This document shows positions 1-12,230 of a stretch of 64,000 bases of DNA, in pieces. Location: contig WBMV01009266.1 of the NCBI GenBank assembly GCA_013396655.1, positions 824,107 to 888,106 on the forward strand, in the 5' to 3' direction. Position numbers and translations under genes: made by a program. The notes beneath the pieces were generated by a model. It saw only the letters and a program-made list of their open reading frames with translations, ran no database searches and was not told the origin of the DNA. The stretch comes from Campylorhamphus procurvoides. Lineage: Eukaryota; Chordata; Aves; Passeriformes; Dendrocolaptidae. Positions within the stretch are counted from its first letter, which is position 1. Each line of letters begins with the position of its first letter.

Positions 1-2050
1 TGGATATTTATTGCTATCTGCCCTTAATTACAAAGGGTGGTCTCTCTCAGAGCATCGGTTATGATGCTTGTTTCTCATTTTTGATGCATCTCTTATTTGG
101 GATTGGACTGTTCTTCTGCACAATAATTAACATTATGCAGAACTATCAGAAAATATGCAATATATTGGACATTAGATGCCTTAGGCATCTAATAACCCAG
201 CTAGAATTTGGGGCCTAAGCACCTTTGTGATTTCATCTCTTGTTACTGCAGTATTAGGAGTAGACTTCAGAAGAAGCAGAAAGGAAGAAAGAAGAAACAA
301 CTCTGTCAATGTAATAACTTGTGCCAGCCAAAACAAACAAACAGAAAAAAAATCCAATTTGAAATAATCTCCAGTGGAGATTTCTAGCCTAATTGACTCA
401 TGATAATGGATGAGTGGTTCTTCCCTAATTGGTAGTTTTGAGTAGGACTATAGGCTTTTTTGTTCTCTGATCACCTTGGACATTGCCAGAGTAATGTTTC
501 AGTTGATAGTCTGACACTTCACTCCCACTTTTTCCCTCATACTACAATTTCAGAGTCAGTTAAGTCATCTGATGATGCTGTTTAATTCTCTTATAAATTA
601 CGGGTTTGCACAATGGGAGAACTGCTGCTCAGAAATTATAGCCCAACAAAACAATTTGGACATTACTTTGGATGACACATGCACATCTATTATTTCAAAA
701 TTATTATTGTGGTGTTTTCATATAATCTTTGATTAAATTGAGTAGTTATCTTCAGAAGAACTACAGTAACTATAACCCAGTCCAGTACAGACTGATTTAC
801 TGTCTGTGTGTAACCCTATGTATTTCTGTTTCACCTCCTCTATTTTTATTCAGAATAATAAAAAAGCAAACATACACAAAAGAAATTTAATTGGTTTTCA
901 AGCAGCAAAACATTTGTATGGCAAAACCACATTTTTGCAAATATCACAGATAACCGTCTTTGTGTTAAGAGATCAGTACAAATATCTTGAAATATCTAAG
1001 TTACATGGAACAAATAACCTCTACCCATAAGTTTACAGGTATTTCTCTTCCCCTGCCTCAAAGGCCCATTATCCCACTGATGACTCTTGCAGGGTTTCTT
1101 GTATCTCCTTTGAAACAAGAATTACCTTGGAGTTCATTTTATATGCTAGAAAAAATACTGGCCTAATGTTAAACCTGCAATTCATGCATAATAGAATGGT
1201 TTTCCATTCAAAGATCTTTAGAAACTCTACGGGATAAGTGATTATCTCACCTTCAAACTACTGTGAATTTTCACTGAAAACTTATCAGACAGTCTTCTCA
1301 TCTTGGTCACTGTCTGTCACTGTCCTTAGCAGTTGGGATATTCCATAGGTTAAACCTGAACATAGCTTGCGCTGATTTTCCATGTCTGTTCTTTGTCATG
1401 TGAAACTTATAACTTGGGAGAGGAATTGACCTGTGTTTACACAACAGATTGTACTAAAAGCCAATGTGACACCCTAGGGCAGCTGAGACATTCATACATG
1501 GCCAGTAAATGTGACATTGGACCTCCTGGAAACCAGTGGCCTTCTGGAGCAGCATCAGGAGAACACACAGATTTCCCTGAGTTATCTCAAATGGACCCAT
1601 GTCCTGTGAGAGTAACTGAATTGCTTCCAGGGAATGATTTTTTTGTTATATTTTAGATGTCTACAGTGAAAAGAAATAAATCTTATAATAGATCTTTATC
1701 AACTGTTAAAGAAAGATAATTAACTTCCTGCTGAAATTGAGATGATAACTGTATGCTTCAGTCTACAACTGAGATAGCTACAGGTAGATGCATACAAATT
1801 AGGTTTTCGCAAGTGATTAATGTGTCTAAACTCTCTGTACTAAAGTTTGACTCTCTTTAGTCCATGAAAATCTGGGGCCATGTTCAGTTCCCTCAAAAGT
1901 ATCTAGTTCTGTTTCAGAGGATCAAGGATTTCCCACAGGACCTCCCACTGGTAAGTAGGACAGGTCAGTAAAACTTCAGAGTTCAAAGGCAGAGAAAATT
2001 ATTTTTCTTTGTGCTGACTCATGGGATTTGGGATATCTGAGAGGCAAGAT
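1..2050. other. Unique AT-rich sequence, no recognised gene
   Basis: I recognise no gene or repeat here. Short frames at 806-1030 and 1393-1656 have no family resemblance and are probably chance. A 10-bp inverted repeat with a 3-base spacer sits at 171-193. A candidate 90-base exon at 1861-1950 is listed separately. Confidence 0.6.
1861..1950 (+). other. Candidate internal exon (90 nt), low confidence
   Basis: A good 3' splice site (branch-like TACTAAAG, then a pyrimidine-rich stretch ending CTCTTTAG) precedes 90 bases ending at CTG|GTAAGT. Two frames are open through the exon. One is frame 0 with no flanking codons. The other is phase 1-1 and includes the residues VSEDQGFPTGPPT. The length is divisible by three, so it could be included or skipped without a frameshift. 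I recognise no protein family, and no partner exon of compatible phase was found close by. It may equally be a lncRNA exon or a chance pseudo-exon. Confidence 0.2.
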
Positions 2051-2145
2051 GCATCACAGAATAATTTGGTTAGAAGTGATCTCTGGAGGCATTGGGTCCA
2101 ACACCCAGCTCAAAGCATCAGCTTGCAGATGCCTACAAGCCCCAT
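2051..2145 (-). mobile_element. CR1 LINE 3' end, diverged
   Basis: Reads as the reverse complement of an avian CR1 3' terminus: ATCACAGAATAATTTGG, then a decayed GGAAGGGACCTCTGGAGG block, then GGGTCCAACACCCAGCTCAAAGCA. This is the block that normally follows the terminal ATTCTATG repeats. Only about 95 bases are recognisable and the inner boundary is vague. It carries no coding potential. Confidence 0.75.
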
Positions 2146-4022
2146 GCACAAGGAGATATGCGGAAAGGTCTAGCAAACAGCATCAAAATCATCTGCCATA
2201 CTCCTTTTGGGGCTCTTTAAATGGGCAGGTCCTCAGAGATAAGTTGCAGCTACTCTCCTTGGCTTATTTAAGATCAAGTCCTTTATTTCTTCACTTTAAA
2301 ACAAGGTTCTTTCAAACGTGAATGGAAATTCTTTCCCACCTTAGTGATATCAATAGAAGGTAACCATTCCCTAGAGAGATATTTTTATAGAAAAGCACAT
2401 ATTTTAATTTACAATGGGGTCTTTTTAGGTGGTGCTAACATACACTTACAGCAGAATAAATTAAGGAGAAATAATAGATTTGCGCCACATACTTCAATAT
2501 ACAAAGACAGACAAGTTTGGGAGCAGTGAGTTCTCCATTGCCTGAATGAAAATGCACTGAAGAGGGGCTGGGAGAAGCAGGAAAATTATTTACTAATGTT
2601 TAGTTTTCTATAGTCATCACATTTAGATACAAAAGCCTTTCATTCATTCTGGAAAACTTAATGCAAAAGCAAACTTAAAATATTTATAAACAAGGGGATA
2701 AAATTTTAGGTACAGTCTGATGCAGATCCTTGTCTTTTTTCATGTACTGATTCTCATCAGGATTTCCTCAGTTCTGCTGTAATCTCCAGTAATGACATCT
2801 CTGAGTGAACACTTTTACCCACAACTTGTGCTGAAATTATTTTTTAAAAGGGAGAATGCTAATATATTTATGATAATTGTTTCTGGTGAAAATTGTGATG
2901 GTTTTTCTTTTGTGAACTGACCATTTCACATGGCTCTACTTATTCTTGTGAAACATAAGTATTTAACTGAAGGATAATATGGATTTATAGATGTAGATAA
3001 CAGATTTTGCCTTGAGAGCAGAAGTCTTTGATCTTCAGCACAAAAAAAGTGCTTCATTTTTTAAAGAAAAATGGATAAAAGGAATTATTCTGAAGAAGAA
3101 AACAAACATTTTCTGATCATGCCTATTAATAGAAACTTTTTCTTATTTTTCTTATGGAAATTCTCAGATGCAAAATGCAAAGGGGTTTTTTGTTCATAAG
3201 AAATTTCAGGAGACAAATGGCTTCTTTGCATTTCACCAGTGCGAAGCAGATCAAAACTGTGTACTTGGAAACGTAGCACTATCTGCAGGGACTAGGTGCA
3301 AAACTATTTGAAACTGCTCATTTCTTCTTCTGGCTTAGCAAAGCCTCTGATCATCCTGTAACTATAGCAACATAACCATAAGCTGCTCAATTTTAGGCAA
3401 TTTTTTTGTGCATTGTCTATTTTTTCCAGAATTTAAAAAGATAACGAGAGAGAGGTGCTCTGTTTTGTTTGCCTTGTTAAGCTACATTTAAATTATAAAT
3501 GATAAACAGAATGAATTAAAAATTCTCTTGTTTCTAAATGCTTTTAATGTTAATTTTATTTACCTGAAGACTTAGAGGAGGTGATCCATTTTCCTGAGTA
3601 TAGGCACATTATTCCATTTGAGAAGCCCTGGGGGTTCCCACCTGGTATCCATCTGCCACAGCACAGGAGTACAAGTTTGGGAGCTTGTAGATGGCTTAGG
3701 TGGAACTAGACACCTGTGTCTAGGTAGCTCAATTGCACCAAAGCCTGGCCACATATTGTTCAAAATATCCTTGATTCCTGCCATCAAGATAACTGGATGT
3801 TTCCTTAATGTTAAACATCCAGGTAATGGTAAGATGCAGCCTCCTGGAAGATACTGAATAGGACTGCATCAGGTCCCTAAGATACAATGGATTTCTTTTT
3901 CTCACCAAACTTTCTTTTCTTGGAGTCTTCTTGAAATATTGTAACCAAAAGAATTTTGGGATTTGTCTGCAGATAGAGGTTTAACTCTGATGCCTGTACG
4001 CAGGTTTCTTATGCAGTTGAAG
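2146..4022. other. Unique sequence, no recognised gene
   Basis: No family-level match seen. The 3572-3870 part has overlapping frames on both strands and a 10-bp inverted repeat (arms 3793-3802 and 3813-3822). It might be an old unidentified repeat. Otherwise I see only AT-rich unique DNA. Confidence 0.5.
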
Positions 4023-4123
4023 GTTTGGGGTTAGGGGTTTTTTGTTTGTTTGGGTTTTCTGTTTGGTTTGGGGGTTTTGTTGGTTGGTTTGTTTGTGTTT
4101 TTTTTTGTTTTGTTTTTGTTTTT
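4023..4123. repeat. G/T-rich low-complexity tract
   Basis: About 100 bases on the plus strand made almost only of T and G, with variants of GTTT and GGTTT and a run of T. The complementary strand is C/A-rich, which explains the repetitive 63-residue frame at 4009-4200 (rich in K, T, P, Q, N). That frame is not a gene. Confidence 0.9.
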
Positions 4124-4215
4124 CCAAGCTGGAGAAATTCAAGTTTTCTATAGGTGTTGTGTCCTATTTGCTGATTCCATAAGGAGGTCACCAATAGCAC
4201 AGAGCAATATGCAGT

Positions 4216-4298
4216 CCTGCAGGGGTTAATCAGCTGTCACATGTTGAACCTTGTGAGTCCATTTCAACTCAGAATATTCTCTGATTTTATGATAATGA
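4216..4298 (+). mobile_element. CR1 LINE 3' tail, diverged
   Basis: The sequence passes from a decayed GCAGGGGTT block through CCTTGTGAG, then TTTCAACTCAGAATATTCT, to TGATTTTATGAT. This is the order of the avian CR1 3' end, ending with degraded copies of ATTCTATG. Short and diverged, so only moderately sure. Confidence 0.5.
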
Positions 4299-6512
4299 AG
4301 AACTAATCAAAAGCAGAGCCAACATTTAGATACACATGTATTGGCATATGACTCTCAGCCTGACTACTTTCAGTGTACAGAACTGAAAACTAAGACTAAA
4401 ACTATTTAGGCATCCTGGGGTATTGATATATCAACACAGAAACGAAAAATAAAACAAGATAATAAGGAGATTTCCTTCAGAGAAGCTGCAGAAAAAGTAG
4501 AATAACCTCAGACATTTCAAACACCATAAACAATTTGGAAATTGAGTCCCGCAGTGACCATTTGTGTGCACAGCTACCAGCCAGAGAGATTTTACCCATT
4601 ATTTTAATCCTGTGAAAGAGATGCAAATGGCATGCAAAAAGATAGAACCTGAGAAAAATGCCTACTATTAATACCACAGCTTCAAAAGAAAAGTGAAACA
4701 TTTAGCAACTATCACACAGCTCATCATATTTCTAACATTGGCAAGAGAAAGCAAACATTTTAGGGGTGTCAATTTAAATTCTTTGGTGTTACAAGCCTCA
4801 AGCTCACAGACAGACCTAGTAAAAGGCCTATGTCCTTCCAAATACAGAGGTGTGAACTCTGATTATTATCTGACCACTCAAGATCCAAAGAGTCAATCAG
4901 CACAGGTACAGTCTGTCCACTCTTCATTTCTGGACTTTCTCTGAAGTCATTGGAAAGAAACAGAAAAGCTCAGAGAGCAGTTCTCTGCAGTTGGTCTACA
5001 TTTTTTAGAATAGATTGAGTCATGTGTTATTAATTTTTGTTTAGCTTCATATTAGTAGAGGATAGAGGGATCAGAGCAGAGCAGATGCCTCCCCTGAGAC
5101 ACATGGGCCACTCCTGAAGAAATAAACTATTTTGCAGCCTGTTTCTATATTGACCCCCAGTCTAAAATGCCTTCAACTAAATGAACCATCTATGACTACA
5201 TATGGATTTTTTCACAAAATGTCCAAACTGCAACCAGTATGTCTTTTGCATTTTATGATCATTCTGATAAAGAGAAAAGTCTCCCTCTACATATCGGAGC
5301 AAAGCTGTTCAAACTTGTTTGTTGAGATAGTGTTTTTATCTCAAGAGGTGTCCACACCATTATTCTTGGGGAAAACTGCAAAAGCAACTTATTTCTTTTT
5401 TCTTTAACTTTCCAATTTTTGAATCATCTCCTCCAGATAAAGTGTATGAAAAGATGAAAAGCTCTTCCCCCTGCTTTTATCTTTTACTTCTAGATATTTG
5501 TTCTGTTTGTATACAGAAAACTTTTTACACCTCCTTGTTCTTAATTTACAAATAATAACACAATCTTATTTGTTGTCTATGAACATAAAAATAAGTCTTC
5601 TCATATGAATGAACATAAATGGTTGCAAGACCAGAATATAACTATGCAAGCATCCCTTTCGGTCAAAGTTTCTCTAACTTTTTTTTTTGTCCCTCCTGTA
5701 CTGCTGAAGTTAACTACTGATATCCAAATGGAGAGGGAGGAAAAGTCACTTATGTTCCAGATCCCCTGAAGTAATTAAAGTGACTTAATGACATATCTAC
5801 AGCTGTAAAGAGTAAATGATTATACACAAACAGTAAATAATAGTATTTCAGTCACCCAAGCTCGAAATACATTAGCATTTTATTGTATCACATAAATAAC
5901 CATAAAATTGAGTGCTTGCTCAAAGACAATTATCACCAATTCTAACAAGGATTATACATGACCTGATAAATAGTTGTAAGTATTTGCAGTTCAATTCTGT
6001 ACCTATTTTCACTGTTCTTGGTGTTGTTATAATGGTTACCAAAAGGCATTAACACAGCTTTATTTTCTCTCCCAATCTCCAACCTCCCAAATAATCTTAA
6101 CCCAATGACCAGTCACCAAACAGTTACTTACCTGACTTCTCCCAATTCCCACCTCCACAACGTTGAGAATTCAGTTTTTCTTTCCTCACAGACAGACAGA
6201 TGAAAATATTAACTAGAAATGTTTCCTTAGGGCAAGTAATCGTTATTTAAAGTCCACCTGGTTATTTTTCTTCCTATATTTCCTCTGTCATGAGAATGAG
6301 AAGTCTCAGATCCATCCCCAGACAGCTCTATGTTCTTACTCCAGACCATGCTCTCTCTCTTCTTTTCCTTTTCCAAGGGACCCCAATACTGAGGCTAACG
6401 AGAGTAAGAACTTTTTATATGAAAGTTCTTGCATGAAAGAGAATAAACCTTAACACAGTATAGCAAATACTTCCTGGAAGACCTGGGATTTTTGGTCCAG
6501 AACTACTGATAA
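4299..6512. other. Unique AT-rich sequence, no recognised gene
   Basis: Short frames at 4477-4701, 4693-4944 and 5132-5407 resemble no known protein. The stretch 6290-6420 is pyrimidine-rich on the plus strand and so gives open purine-rich frames on the minus strand. A consensus donor (CAG|GTAAGT) lies on the minus strand near 6127-6136, but no convincing acceptor partner was seen. Confidence 0.5.
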
Positions 6513-6765
6513 CCATAATGACCTTAAAGATCATTTCATTCCAACACCCCCTGCCATGGGCAGATACACGTTACACTAGACCAGGTTGCTCCAAGCCCCA
6601 TTTTACCTGGCTTTGAACACTTCCAGGGATGGGGCAGCCTCATCTTTTTTGGGCAACTTGTTCCAGTGTCTCACCACCCTCACAGCAAAGAATTCCTTCC
6701 TAATATCTAATTTAAATTTACCCTGTTTCAGTTTAAAGCTGATCTTCTGGTCTTGCTAGAGTAGT
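6513..6765 (-). mobile_element. CR1 LINE 3' fragment
   Basis: Reverse complement of the CR1 3' UTR and the end of ORF2. It runs ACCTTAAAGATCAT, CCCCCTGCCATGGGCAG, CACTAGACCAGGTTGCTC, CTTTGAACACTTCCAGGGATGGGGC, TGTCTCACCACCCTCACAG and AAGAATTCCTTCCTAATATC. It is 5'-truncated, as is usual for CR1, and has many substitutions. The terminal ATTCTATG repeats are not recognisable at the left edge. Confidence 0.92.
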
Positions 6766-7520
6766 TACCAACAGTGAGTAGGAAAAAAAAAAAGTATGCC
6801 CATTCAGCGATATTGATTTTGCTAATAATCTTGTTTCAACATGTTAGTGCTTTTTCTATAAGCTACTCAGAACATATCTGAAAAGTCTGGCTAATGACAT
6901 GTGAAATCATATATACAGTAAAAACTATTACACATTCTGAAATGTGTCCTCGTAGTGTTATTAGGAGGCCTTGCTTCATTACAAATATAGTGTAATCATC
7001 ATGGCTGATGGAGTTTAAACAAGAATTCACTGCAGTTTGTTTTGGTTCAGTAAAGACAGTTATGTCAAAGGTTTTGTATTTAGCTGCAAACATTTAGACT
7101 CAAGGAGACAGTCTAAGGGTAGCCAGCATTCATGCAGTATTATTTTGTTTAACAAGCACACCAGTGATGTAACAAATTCACCAATGATTCTGAAAACAGA
7201 ATACAATGTGAAAAACTGAATATAAACAATTTAGGATTCAATCCAGAGACCTTTTAGCTCAAATTGCCTTTCAAACTACTGCTGTACCTTATTTATGGAG
7301 TATAAATAACCTATGAAAATTGTAATCTAGATTAGCCTATATTCATTCCTCTCTATACATGAAGTGCAAAAAAGTGCTAAGCCTTGATTTTAGGTGTACA
7401 ATTCAAGTCAGGTTTTGGATGTAAACACCACCTGTATTTCAGATGGAAATTCTGACTCTGTCTATTCTTTTTTAATACTAATTTTTGTTGGTTGTTTCTG
7501 GTGCTTCATGCCAATTCCTC
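6766..7520. other. Unique sequence, no recognised gene
   Basis: AT-rich. Short overlapping frames on both strands (6863-7093, 7037-7219) show no family features. I see nothing else here. Confidence 0.5.
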
Positions 7521-7552
7521 CCTCCCCCCGCCCCCCCCCCNNNNCCCCCCCC
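7521..7552. repeat. Poly-C tract with assembly gap
   Basis: A near-pure cytosine run (broken by one G at 7530) is interrupted by four N at 7541-7544 and resumes with eight C. The N run is probably a placeholder where reads through the homopolymer could not be resolved, so the true length is unknown. The minus strand is a long G run that could form a quadruplex. Confidence 0.95.
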
Positions 7553-9355
7553 TTCTCCACTGCCTCCTAAGAATGACAGCAGCTAAGTCAGCAATAAGGA
7601 AAACTAAACTGATTGTGCATTTCCTACATTAGCAATTGATTTAAGACTCCAGTGTGAAGGAAAAGATGACTGCTGTGGAACTTACACTGGACATTATTTC
7701 CTCAATACATTACCACATTTACACTTCATTTTACATTACAGATTTATTGACACTTCGACTCCATTGTTGTACATACGGCATTACTGACTATTAGTGTGCC
7801 ACTTCTTTAATTACATTGAGTTATGGCATATGAAGGAAAAGCTACAGTGAAAGCTTGAATAATCTTGCTTGAATTACCATCATTACGGAGTAAAACTGAC
7901 TCCATTTCTTTAGAGAAAATCATATATTGATAGAGCAGCCCCTGTCAGAAACCAGCCTCAATCACTTGGATAGTCTATTACCATGGTGGAGATGGGTATG
8001 AAGGGTTTTCATGCGTTTCAACGTACTCAACTTTGCCTTCAGCTTCTGTCTTGGCTCCTCTGGCAAAAAAGGTCCTTTATGCAAGTATAAAACATTCCTT
8101 ATATTCTTGTCAGATATGATCATATATTTCACTCCTAGTTTGAATGAGTGGAAATTGGTTCATTTGACGAATATTTGTTTTTGGTTTTGTGTGGGTTTTT
8201 TTTTGTTGTTTTTTGGGGGTTTTTATTAAGAGAAAAGATAGAAAGCATAAAACTGAATCCTGAATACTTCCATTCAGGGTCTTCCTCACAGCAGCTCTGA
8301 AGTATGTTGCTTCTATATTTAAATTAAATTTTGAGTACAAAGAGTTGTTTTTTTCTGAGGTCACCAGGAAATCTATGGGATCTATCACTGCAGAAGGCCA
8401 TTGGGATGAATCCTTTGGATTATTTTAAAATTGAATCCATTGAGATTGACATAAATATCTAGTAACTGATCAAGCCTTCAGCTTGTTTCTGACTGCTGCT
8501 AGTGGGCCACTGTGATATGATGTCAACATATCACTCTGCTTAACACTGATGAGGTTAACTAGGGGTTTATATGAAAAAATGCCAATACCATTAAACTTCA
8601 CATGCTTACTTCTTTCCTTCTTTCCTATTGGTCCTTAATAGTGCCCTGGCCTACACATAAAAGAAAATAGAAAAAAAAAACAGACAAAAAAACCCAATAA
8701 AACCCAAACCTAAATGTCAGCAGAGCAGAAATAAGTCATTATTTCACAGTCAGGGCACAGAGCTCTGCAATTTTTGAGTGATTTTCAAGGACAGTCCCAG
8801 ACCTAATGCATTAAGGTCCTCCATGCCAAAGGCCACAATAAATAAAACTGCAAAGCCCAGATCAAGAACAAATAGTTAGAGTTAAGTATGAATAAGAAAT
8901 AGCAGTTTCTGGACTCTGAGCAGATCAAGAAGAAATACCTACAAACCGATAAGGAACAAAGTCTGTAATAGCAGGAATCAACCACACCAACCCAACTGCT
9001 TTTTCTAATGAGGTTTTTCAGCCCCTTGATTTCTCCCTGTGTACCAACTGCAGCCACACAGGGAAAATGAGCTGCTTTGTGTTTTTTGTGCGCTGATGGC
9101 TGCCAGCTAGAATCCCGCTGCCTGCTGGACTGCCCATCCATAGAAACTATTCTGCAGGAGACCTTTACCCAACCCACATTTACTGAGTGAGGAATCACCT
9201 GTCATCATTTAACATTTGAGGGCACAGGAAACCATTTCAGAGGTATTATGTCTCCCACATCCCCAGAAATCTTCAGTGTTAAAGGAGACTCAATGCTTCT
9301 TTAAGAGAAAAAGATAATCCTTTTTGGCAATATGTAATGTATTTATATATTATGT
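7553..9355. other. Unique sequence with a T/G-rich tract
   Basis: No gene recognised. A T/G-rich low-complexity tract lies at about 8174-8225, and an A-rich stretch at about 8668-8706. The 131-residue minus frame at 8803-9198 has no recognisable domain and is probably chance. Confidence 0.5.
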
Positions 9356-9490
9356 CCATCCCTGGAAGTGTTTAAGGCCAGGTAGAATGGGGCCTTTAAC
9401 AACCTGGTCTAGTGTGAAGTGTCCCTACCTATGGCAGAGGGGTTGGAATTAGATGATATTTAAGGTCCGTTCCAATCCAAACCATCCTGT
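9356..9490 (+). mobile_element. CR1 LINE 3' end
   Basis: Plus-strand CR1: CCATCCCTGGAAGTGTTTAA, GGCCAGGTAGAATGGGGCC, ACAACCTGGTCTAGTG, AAGTGTCCCTACC, GGGGTTGGAATTAGATGAT, CCGTTCCAATCCAAACCAT. This is the last part of ORF2 plus the short 3' UTR. The terminal ATTCTATG repeats are lost. Confidence 0.93.
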
Positions 9491-11940
9491 CTGCTTACAA
9501 CTTTCTCAGTACATGTCACAGGAAGAAAATACTAGGTGTGAGACAAGAAAGGAATTATTAGGGTTTCCCAAATGTTTTCTTTGAACTTTCTTGTCTAGGA
9601 ACTTGAGTTTTCATTAAACACATGCCTACAGTGTTTACATTACCCAAACTTTCAGTTTTTGTCACATAATGAAACATTCAGGATTTTCATGAAAAAGACA
9701 ATTTTCCACAGGAAAGCATTCTGTTGTTTGACTGTACTGAAAAATTATCAATTTCAAAACATAGTTTGTTAAGCTGAGCCTTAATGAATATGATTATTTA
9801 CAACCAACACTACTCCTCACTGGGAAATCTGAGCAGTCTTTGCTAAGAGAAGAACTGATGAATACATGCAAGTCCAACACACCTTGGCATCGCATCTTCT
9901 AAGTGCATGGGAAGCTCTGTGAAATTCCCATTTCTCCTATTGCATTATCCATCCTGTTTTTCCCTCTCACTAGTGCTTGTAATACATTCTTCTCCCATGA
10001 CATCAATATTCAATCAGAATTGGTTTGCGAATGAAAATGTTGAAACACAGAGTCTAATTTGAATAATAATCAAAAGCTTAAAGTTAATTTTAGTGAAAAA
10101 GCTGTTTAGCTTTGCTTTATTTGTAAAAATTTAGTGCATATTAACCTCTTAATAGGCCATCCTGTGGGGAAGGGATACATCCCAGAAAGCTTTATACGTT
10201 TACACCACTATAAGATGCACACACAGAAAAGATATCAGGGAATGGATGGTCTCTGTTTGCCTTCAAGTTTCATTTTACTGTTAATTGGTTTGATACCACG
10301 AGCTTTTCTGCTTGGCTGAAGGCAGAACTGGAACCTGGTAAAGCAGGCACTTTTTTTCATTTCTTCTGTGTTTTAACTGTAATAAAAGAACCTTCCCAAT
10401 TTCCTCATAATCTGCTCCATGTCAATTCCCTCAGGTTGCTAGTCTCATTCTATTTCTATTTTTAAACTAAGGTAGCTGACTCTTGCTCTTGTCAGCTACC
10501 CTTTGCTTAACCTCTAATTTGAATCTGCCAGTCTTTCCTGTTTGTCACTTAAGGGAAATTCACCAGTAAGTAAGAAATAAGTTCTCTGTGCAGAGGAGCA
10601 AAAGTCTATTTTTCCTTTATTGCCTTATCCTATGCATCTTGCTGAGAATTTCACTGTACTATTGTATATTATCCTGCAAAATATCAATCAAAACCCAGAA
10701 AATGCAAATGTTGAGGTTGCAGGTGTAATGACAGTCCAGACTAACAGTGCACAGTAGCACAAACTAAGTGAAACCCAGGACTTGTGTAAATCAGTGGCAA
10801 GGCTGTCATTTCCTTCACTAGACCAGGACTTCATTTGGGTCTTCATATGAATCAGGAGCAGAAGCAACCTTTTCTCTCAAATTATGCATCATTCAATACT
10901 GAAAATATAAAATGTTAATTTAAAAAAAACCAAAAAGTACTCACTCTGCCCCAGAACCTGCAACTTCTTATATCATTGCTTTATAACTATGACCTAAACC
11001 ATTCTTTTTACTTTACTTTTAATATTTTAAGGGTCATTTAAAGCAGGTATTTCAAGCAGTTTTCCTGTATTATATATCTGATTATGGAACCTGATGTTAC
11101 TTGTCCTTTGCAGTCTGGGTTGTGAGTGAAACAGCAGGTATTTCAAGATTTGCTGTAACTCATGAGGAAAAGCCCCAATTACTAAGCTTGGATAGGTGGG
11201 GATTGGATGAGGAAGAGGACAGACACATAATGATGAATTGCAGCCAAAAGAGATTGGAATAACCTGTAGGCAAAGACTCTCTATAAAATGTATATATATA
11301 CCATATGCTCTTAGGAAAAAAAGTAAACTTCCTGACCCTATCTTGTGTGGCACAGCAATTTTTGTTTTCCCAGGAAGAAATAGTAACTGCATTTTTTGTT
11401 TTACATTACAGTTATTAAAAGGAAATATTTTATTTGTTACTGGTGTCCAAACTTATTCAAAACTCTTCTTTAACTGTTAGACTATGGATTTCACCTGGAG
11501 CCCATTACAGGCAACAAAATTAGTACCTTACTGCACTGTTTGCTTCCTGTTCCACTGAATTTCCATGGAGTTTTTAACACTGAGTTAACCAGGAGTAGGC
11601 TCTGGTTTTAAGTTCATATTTTTGATTTCAAATAAAACTGCATATTTCATTAAAAGAGCTGTTTGATGATAATAAATATTCTCATGCTGGAGGATGCAGC
11701 AGTGAAGAAAATCTATTCCAGGCAACTGAAATTCAAGTTTTATTTCTGAGGAGAAACTTCATGCTTGTGCTCAAAAAAAGGAAAAAAAAAATCAGGAAAA
11801 CAACAAACCCCTGTTACTCAGGTGATGGTGACTCTGATCTATCTGTATTTTAGAATAGCCCAAGGGATTAAAAACATGTAATAGAGGTGGTGTAAACATT
11901 TCAAATAAGAGGGATTGTGTCATCTAGATAACAAGACCTC
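9491..11940. other. Unique AT-rich sequence, no recognised gene
   Basis: Frames at 10134-10319, 11027-11392 (minus, 121 residues) and 11238-11480 show no recognisable domains. The long minus frame overlaps a plus-strand frame and looks like chance. No repeat family is recognised. Confidence 0.5.
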
Positions 11941-12230
11941 TGAAGAAAGACTGAAAGAAACTGCAGCTATTTAAGCTTAACAAGCTAAGACGAGAGATTG
12001 AGATATTTGATTTCATATATAGGGAGAATAATTCTGCAAGAATAATGGGAAAACAACAGTCTTCCATGTTCATGATGGGTGAAATACGTAAACAAGAAGT
12101 TAAACTTCACCAGGGAAAAAGAAAATATTTGGTTCACACAATAGAAAAAATGTCCTGTCAGGGTGATGTAGCAGATGAAGTACTAGAATAGATTTCACCT
12201 GTTCTGAAAGACTTGTAAGAGGAAAACAGG
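11941..12230 (+). mobile_element. Ancient CR1-like LINE fragment (ORF2 end)
   Basis: The order of words matches the end of CR1 ORF2 in a very decayed form: TGAAGAAAGACTGAAAGAA, then TTTAAGCTTAACAAGC (from TTTAGCCTGG...), a GAGAG-type block, ATAGGGAGAATAATTCT, GTTAAACTTCACCAGGG, and GTACTAGAATAGATTTCACC (from TGGAATAGATT...). No frame is preserved. I infer an old insertion, probably shared by many birds. Confidence 0.5.

Noticed and set aside
4009..4200. 63-codon K/T/P/Q-rich minus frame
   Set aside because: Translation of the complement of a G/T-rich low-complexity tract.
6127..6420. Perfect minus-strand donor with an upstream open, charged frame
   Set aside because: The open frame comes from a pyrimidine-rich plus strand, and the frame does not connect to the donor without stops.
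8803..9198. 131-codon minus-strand frame
   Set aside because: No recognisable domain, hydrophobic low-information C-terminus, no exon signals examined that would support it.
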